Positions 59,888 to 64,000 of a DNA stretch of 64,000 nt are shown piece by piece. Within the stretch, counting starts at the first letter, position 1; each line of letters begins with the position of its first letter. This DNA comes from [Clostridium] aminophilum (lineage in GTDB: Bacteria; Bacillota; Clostridia; Lachnospirales; Lachnospiraceae), in assembly GCF_900101295.1 (NCBI RefSeq), contig NZ_FOIL01000001.1, positions 94,728 to 158,727 of the forward strand, given 5' to 3'. A program made the translations under genes and the position numbers. The notes under the pieces were generated by a model, which saw only the letters and a program-made list of their open reading frames with translations, did no database searches and had not been told where the DNA came from.

Positions 59888-62194
59888 ATGAGAAAAAAAT
59901 GGAAAAGTATTGCGGCGGTTCTGATGGCGGCAGCGCTTGCGGCCATGAGCGCGTGCGGTCAGACGGGGAACAGCGCGTCTGCCACAACATCCGCAGTGGA
60001 GGAGAAAAAAGACGCCGGCGGCGACATGTTTGTGACATCTCAGGGGGAGACGGATTCCCCGGACTGGGTGAAAAATCTGGATGAGGCCAAAGAAAAGGAT
60101 GCCACACAGCTCTTTATCGTGGCGGGGATGGGTGTGAACAAGACGACCGCGGCCATTTCCATGCACGAAAAGAATGAAAACGGCGAATGGAAACAGATTC
60201 TCTCGACGCCGGGCTTTGTCGGACGCAATGGCCTCTGCCCGGACAAAGAGCACATGGAGGGCTGCGGACAGACGCCGATGGGACGGTATAAATTCAACCG
60301 CGCCTTCGGTATCGCCGATGATCCGGGCTGTGCGATTCCTTATCAGAAGGCCGACGATGACACGTACTGGTCCGGAGATATGCGGGACGGCATGAAGTAC
60401 AACGAGATGGTGGACATCAAGGACTATCCGGATCTGGACAAGGAGAACAGCGAGCATATTGTTGACTATCAGTACCAGTATCAGTATTGCCTGAATATCA
60501 GTTTCAATGAGGACGGAACACCGGGCAGAGGATCGGCGATCTTCCTGCACAGCTTCGGACCGGAGAACCCGTATACCGGAGGCTGCGTTGCGGTTCCGGA
60601 ATACACGATGAAGACCATCATGCAGAGGGTGAAACCGGACTGCACCGTCATCATTGACACCAGAGATCATCTGATGGAAAAATCGGATCCGGAAGTGGCC
60701 AAGAGCGATGTGAAACTGTCGGGCGATTCCTCGGATTTCGTGCTTTTGAGCGACGTGATTCCGGATGCGATTCTGGAGATCCGCTATTATTCCACCTATA
60801 ATTTCATCGGTGACCGGGTCGACGGATACGAGGAGCCGCTGGCTTTCCTGACCAAGGAAGCGGCATTTGCCCTGCGCGAAGTCAGCGATGAGCTGGTAAA
60901 GAAGGGCTACCGCCTGAAGATTTATGATGCGTACCGTCCGCAGAAAGCGGTCACGAATTTTGTGAACTGGTCGATGGAGGAAAAAGATACCCGGATGAAG
61001 AGCTTCTTCTATCCGGATCTCGATAAGAGTGTGCTGTTCCCGCAGGGATATATCGACAGGCACTCCGGCCACAGCAGAGGAAGCACCGTCGATCTGACGC
61101 TCTTTGACATGAAGACCGAGAAGGAAGTCGACATGGGCGGAACCTTTGATTTCTTCGGCGAACTCAGCCACCCGGATTACAAAGAGATCACCGCGAAGCA
61201 GTATGAAAACCGCATGATTCTCCGCGAGGCGATGCTGAATCACGGATTTAAGCCGCTTGCGGAAGAGTGGTGGCATTTCACTCTGGAAAATGAGCCATAC
61301 CCGGATACGTATTTCACGTTCCCGGTATCGAGCGAATCGGTTCCGACCGTCAGCGCTGCCTGGCTGAAGAAGGCGGAGGAAGCGCATCTCAGCGGAACCG
61401 GTCCGGAGGAGATCAAAGAAAAGGGTGTTCTGAAAGTCGGAACCACCGGTGATTACAAGCCAATGTCCTACAAAGATGCGAAGACCGGAACGTATTGGGG
61501 CATGGATGTGGAACTGATCGAGGATTTTGCAAAAGACCTCGGCGTGAAGATTGAGTATGTGCCGACCACCTGGCCGACGCTGATGGAAGATACACTGGCC
61601 GGCAAATTCGATCTGGCCATCTGCGGCATCACCGTGAATGATGCCCGGAAAGAGAAAGCGCTGATGTCGAAGGGATATATCGGAAACGGAAAGACCGTTT
61701 TGTGCCGGGCGGAAGACGCGAAAAAATACACCAGCCTTGAGGCGATCAATCAGCCGGGGGTGACTGTGATGGAGAACCCGGGCGGACTGAATGAGAAATT
61801 CGCGAAGGAAAACCTTCCGAAGGCAAAACTGATCATCCATGAGGCCAATGAAGAGATTCCGGGACTGATCGCGGAAGGAAAAGCGGATGTCATGATCACG
61901 GAGATTATGGAGGCGGGATACTATGTCGGACAGGACAGCCGGCTTGCCGCACCGCTGATCCACAAACCGTTCACCAGGGGGGAGATCGGCGTTCTGCTTC
62001 CGAAGGGATATGAGAAACTGGCATATTATGTCAATGAGTTCCTGGATAAGGAGACCAAGAACGGACGAATCGAAGATCTCGCAAACGAGTACATTTACAA
62101 GTACATCAACGAGGATTCGAAGAGGGAAACGAGCAGGACGGAGGACCGTGCCGCAGCATCTTCGGAGGCGGCTGAAGTCAAGAAGGCTGCCTGA
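59888..62194 (+). CDS. Lipoprotein with L,D-transpeptidase, VanX-like D,D-dipeptidase and PheC-like domains
   Basis: A 768-aa lipoprotein (lipobox MSAC, Cys23). Residues ~70-260 form a YkuD-like L,D-transpeptidase domain: LHSFGPENPYTGGCVAV with His221 and Cys233. Residues ~278-480 match VanX-type D-Ala-D-Ala dipeptidases: IYDAYRPQKAV, HSGHSRGSTVDLTLFD (zinc ligands His395, Asp402) and EEWWHFTL (catalytic Glu460, zinc ligand His463). Residues ~509-741 match the periplasmic cyclohexadienyl dehydratase/amino-acid-binding family: LKVGTTGDYKPMSY, GMDVELIEDFAKDLG, TWPTLMEDTLAGKFDLAICG, MENPGGLNEKFAKENL and GKADVMITE. All key residues of the two peptidoglycan domains are kept. GGGGAGGTAACGCAGG precedes the ATG. 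A HAD phosphatase gene follows 22 nt later. Joint role unknown: peptidoglycan stem-peptide processing linked to ligand or aromatic-precursor handling outside the membrane. Confidence 0.85.
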   Translation: MRKKWKSIAAVLMAAALAAMSACGQTGNSASATTSAVEEKKDAGGDMFVTSQGETDSPDWVKNLDEAKEKDATQLFIVAGMGVNKTTAAISMHEKNENGEWKQILSTPGFVGRNGLCPDKEHMEGCGQTPMGRYKFNRAFGIADDPGCAIPYQKADDDTYWSGDMRDGMKYNEMVDIKDYPDLDKENSEHIVDYQYQYQYCLNISFNEDGTPGRGSAIFLHSFGPENPYTGGCVAVPEYTMKTIMQRVKPDCTVIIDTRDHLMEKSDPEVAKSDVKLSGDSSDFVLLSDVIPDAILEIRYYSTYNFIGDRVDGYEEPLAFLTKEAAFALREVSDELVKKGYRLKIYDAYRPQKAVTNFVNWSMEEKDTRMKSFFYPDLDKSVLFPQGYIDRHSGHSRGSTVDLTLFDMKTEKEVDMGGTFDFFGELSHPDYKEITAKQYENRMILREAMLNHGFKPLAEEWWHFTLENEPYPDTYFTFPVSSESVPTVSAAWLKKAEEAHLSGTGPEEIKEKGVLKVGTTGDYKPMSYKDAKTGTYWGMDVELIEDFAKDLGVKIEYVPTTWPTLMEDTLAGKFDLAICGITVNDARKEKALMSKGYIGNGKTVLCRAEDAKKYTSLEAINQPGVTVMENPGGLNEKFAKENLPKAKLIIHEANEEIPGLIAEGKADVMITEIMEAGYYVGQDSRLAAPLIHKPFTRGEIGVLLPKGYEKLAYYVNEFLDKETKNGRIEDLANEYIYKYINEDSKRETSRTEDRAAASSEAAEVKKAA

Positions 62195-62216
62195 GTGAGA
62201 AAGAAGAGAGGAACCT

Positions 62217-63473
62217 ATGGAAGAACATAAGAACACAAAAACATGGAAGGCCGTCGCGATCGCGGCGATCTGTATTCTCCTGATCGAGAGCTTTTTCCTG
62301 ATGGGGACAATGAACTGGAAAGCACCGGAGGGAGCGGCGCAGACGGCACAGGTGGAGACGGCGGCTGCCGGAGCGGAGAAGGCCAATGCCGCAGACACGG
62401 CAGAGACAGCGGAAGCGGGCGGTGAAAAGACCGCTGCGGCAGAGAACGCGGAATCGGCAGGGAAGCTGACACTCTGGACTGAGAACGCGGAATCGGCAAA
62501 GCAGCTGACTGCCTATGTGGAAGCAGTCACGAAAGAGGGCAGCCCGGACTTTATTCCGGTGGAAAACCGGATTGCGGTCTTTGACCTCGACGGCACACTC
62601 TGCAGCGAGACGAACCCGATCTATTTTGACCACAGCCTGCTTCTGCAGCGTGTTCTGGAAGATCCGGAGTATAAGGACAAGGCGACGGATACGGAGAAGG
62701 ATGTTGCGGTACAGATCCTTCAGTGGATTCAGGACGGAAAATACCCGTCCACCATGGACATCGATCACGGGAAAGCGATCGCTTCGTCGTTCTCCGGCAT
62801 GACGATCCGTGAATTTCTGGATTATGTGAGAAATTACCGGAATCAGCCGGCACCGGGATACAGCGGAATGACCAGAGGCGAGTCCTTCTACCGTCCGATG
62901 ATGGAAGTTCTGGACTATCTGGAAGCGAACGGCTTCACTTCCTACATTGTCAGCGGAACGGACCGTCTGATTGTCCGTGGACTTGTGGAGGACAATGATC
63001 TGATTCACATTCCGGCGGAGCGCGTCATCGGCTCGGATGAGACGCTGGTTGCCCGCGGTCAGGAAGAGAAGGACGGTCTCCACTATGTCTACACCGACAG
63101 TGACGATCTGATCCTCGGCGGCGAGTTTATCGTGAAGAACCTGAAGATGAACAAGGTGGCGGTGATCGCGCAGGAGATCGGTAAGCAGCCGGTGCTCTCC
63201 TTCGGCAACAGTACCGGTGACTCCAGCATGGCGGAGTACACGATCACAAAGAATCCGTATAAGAGCCTTGCCTTTATGCTCTGCTGCGATGATACGGAGC
63301 GGGAGTACGGAAATGTGGAAAAATCGGACAAGATGAGAGCACTCTGTGAAGAGTTCCACTGGATTCCGGTTTCCATGAAAGATGACTGGAAGACCATTTA
63401 CGGGGAAGGTGTGACCAAGACTCCGGACAAGGGATTCGAGGTGATTGAGGACGAGATCAAGCGGTACAAGTGA
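62217..63473 (+). CDS. Membrane-anchored HAD-family phosphatase
   Basis: A 418-aa protein with an N-terminal membrane anchor (residues ~11-30, AVAIAAICILLIESFFLMG), a ~65-residue Ala/Glu-rich linker with repeated ENAESA units, and a HAD domain. Motif I is VFDLDGTLCSE with nucleophile Asp near residue 122; motif II is YIVSGTDRLIVRG; motif III/IV is LSFGNSTGDSSM. It therefore looks like an active extracytoplasmic phosphatase, resembling the phosphoserine-phosphatase-like branch. It follows the three-domain lipoprotein by 22 nt and shares its side of the membrane, so the two likely work together. AGAGAGGAACCT precedes the ATG. Substrate unknown. Confidence 0.85.
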   Translation: MEEHKNTKTWKAVAIAAICILLIESFFLMGTMNWKAPEGAAQTAQVETAAAGAEKANAADTAETAEAGGEKTAAAENAESAGKLTLWTENAESAKQLTAYVEAVTKEGSPDFIPVENRIAVFDLDGTLCSETNPIYFDHSLLLQRVLEDPEYKDKATDTEKDVAVQILQWIQDGKYPSTMDIDHGKAIASSFSGMTIREFLDYVRNYRNQPAPGYSGMTRGESFYRPMMEVLDYLEANGFTSYIVSGTDRLIVRGLVEDNDLIHIPAERVIGSDETLVARGQEEKDGLHYVYTDSDDLILGGEFIVKNLKMNKVAVIAQEIGKQPVLSFGNSTGDSSMAEYTITKNPYKSLAFMLCCDDTEREYGNVEKSDKMRALCEEFHWIPVSMKDDWKTIYGEGVTKTPDKGFEVIEDEIKRYK

Positions 63474-63597
63474 TCCGCCCGAAACAGGTGACGGGGCCGT
63501 TCCTCAGGGGGCGGTCCGTTCATGAGAGAACGGCAGAGGCGCTGCTGTAAAGGGGCGTTGCCGGATAAGAAAAACAGAATAACGTTCAGGTAGCAAA

Positions 63598-63649
63598 GAT
63601 GCTGCGGCATCCGGCGGGAAACTGCCGGATGCGCAGCATCTTTTTTTTC
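63598..63649 (+). terminator. Strong rho-independent terminator
   Basis: A ~17-bp nearly perfect stem (GATGCTGC and GCATCCGGC arms with their complements) with a GGGAAACT loop is followed by eight T. It ends the lipoprotein-phosphatase operon. Confidence 0.88.
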
Positions 63650-63766
63650 ATAGCTTCCTGTAACATTTAAAGTGTGAATTTGTAGAAACAGAAAGATACC
63701 TCAGTTAAACTGTAATTGCTGACCCTGCATAGTTGGCAATAAACAGAACAAAAGAGGTATCTACAG

Positions 63767-64000
63767 ATGAATTTTACACAAAACAAGAAAATCAGGCAAG
63801 TAACAGAAAAGACAATGGTAGTTGGTATTGATGTTGGTAGTGAAAAGCATTATTTTAGAGCTTTTGATTGGAGGGGGATTGAGCTTACAAAAAAACCTTT
63901 TTGCTTTGGAAATTCAATAGAGGGATTTAGAACTTTTTATAATGAAATCGGATTATTGATGGATAGATTTCATTTATCCGAAACTCTTGTAGGAATGGAA
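63767..64000 (+). mobile_element. IS110-family transposase, 5' end (cut by window edge)
   Basis: The first 78 codons of a transposase run off the window. TMVVGIDVGSEKHYFRAFDW is the DEDD-motif start of IS110-type transposases (first catalytic Asp in GIDVG). AGAGGTATCTACAG precedes the ATG. The AT-rich ~115 nt upstream, after the terminator, is probably the left part of the element; IS110 elements lack clear terminal inverted repeats, so its edge cannot be set. Base composition differs from the preceding genes. Confidence 0.8.

Noticed and set aside
59831..62398. Minus-strand open frame of 855 codons opposite the three-domain lipoprotein
   Set aside because: No recognisable motif; the plus strand encodes three clear domains with catalytic residues. 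Mirror of GC-rich codon usage.

Overview
The window reads as a chromosomal stretch of an anaerobic, Gram-positive fermenter of the Clostridia (Bacillota), most likely a Lachnospiraceae-like gut bacterium. The basis is strong AGGAGG-type ribosome binding sites, many lipobox lipoproteins, a YesM/YesN two-component pair, a CsoR/CopA copper module, a cysteine-type formate dehydrogenase, a yjdF riboswitch with its gene, and short intergenic hairpin terminators. This is inference from gene content; no rRNA or marker gene is present. Most of the window is moderately GC-rich core-type sequence. The stretch from about 48.1 to 55.3 kb is more variable, and 53.1-55.2 kb is clearly AT-rich.

Layout. 0-5.4 kb: a partial gene, a truncated XRE-type regulator, an S41 lipoprotein protease, a lipoprotein form of MTA/SAH nucleosidase, a flavodoxin, a 30-bp tandem repeat array, a nitroreductase and a YjbR-MGMT fusion. 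5.6-9.2 kb: a heterodimeric ABC exporter-fold transporter of the type often linked to iron uptake. 9.5-17.3 kb: a YesN/YesM system followed by a complete tripartite tricarboxylate transporter (TctC-TctB-TctA) and type I 3-dehydroquinate dehydratase, which suggests uptake and use of quinate/shikimate-type compounds. 17.5-19.6 kb: an LRR lipoprotein and a flavin reductase. 19.7-23.1 kb: copper homeostasis (CsoR, CopA) with two operator boxes and a CopZ-like domain fused to the end of CopA. 23.4-28.6 kb: an orphan peptide-binding lipoprotein and a Cache-HAMP-GGDEF-EAL sensor. 28.5-30.8 kb: a LysR regulator divergent from a YxjG-type methionine synthase.

31-38 kb: a YczE-type membrane protein, a FIST-GGDEF protein, a macrodomain protein, an ElaA acetyltransferase and an LctP permease with an added coiled coil. 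38-44.5 kb: a formate dehydrogenase module (NuoF-C/GltD fusion plus FdhA) facing a minus-strand group of MobA, a small exported domain and an ECF S component. 44.9-48 kb: an alanine/glycine:cation symporter, a DUF2798 protein and a second nitroreductase. 48-56 kb: accessory genes, namely a SF1 helicase-nuclease, a deformylase-like protein, yjdF with its riboswitch, a DUF5131-DUF4186 fusion, a DUF4160-RtcB chimera, an AT-rich transglutaminase-like protein and a DUF488 protein. 56-59.6 kb: a second large GGDEF-EAL-GGDEF protein. 59.9-63.5 kb: a lipoprotein that joins an L,D-transpeptidase domain, a VanX-like D,D-dipeptidase domain and a PheC-like binding/dehydratase domain, followed by an exported HAD phosphatase. 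The window ends inside an IS110-family transposase.

The most unusual items are the three-domain cell-wall lipoprotein (59888-62194), the CopA with a possible internally translated CopZ, the DUF4160-RtcB chimera, the single-gene helicase-nuclease, the lipoprotein MTA/SAH nucleosidase, and the shikimate-linked TTT operon. Three proteins that handle cyclic di-GMP (25179, 31727 and 56102) show that this signal matters to the organism.
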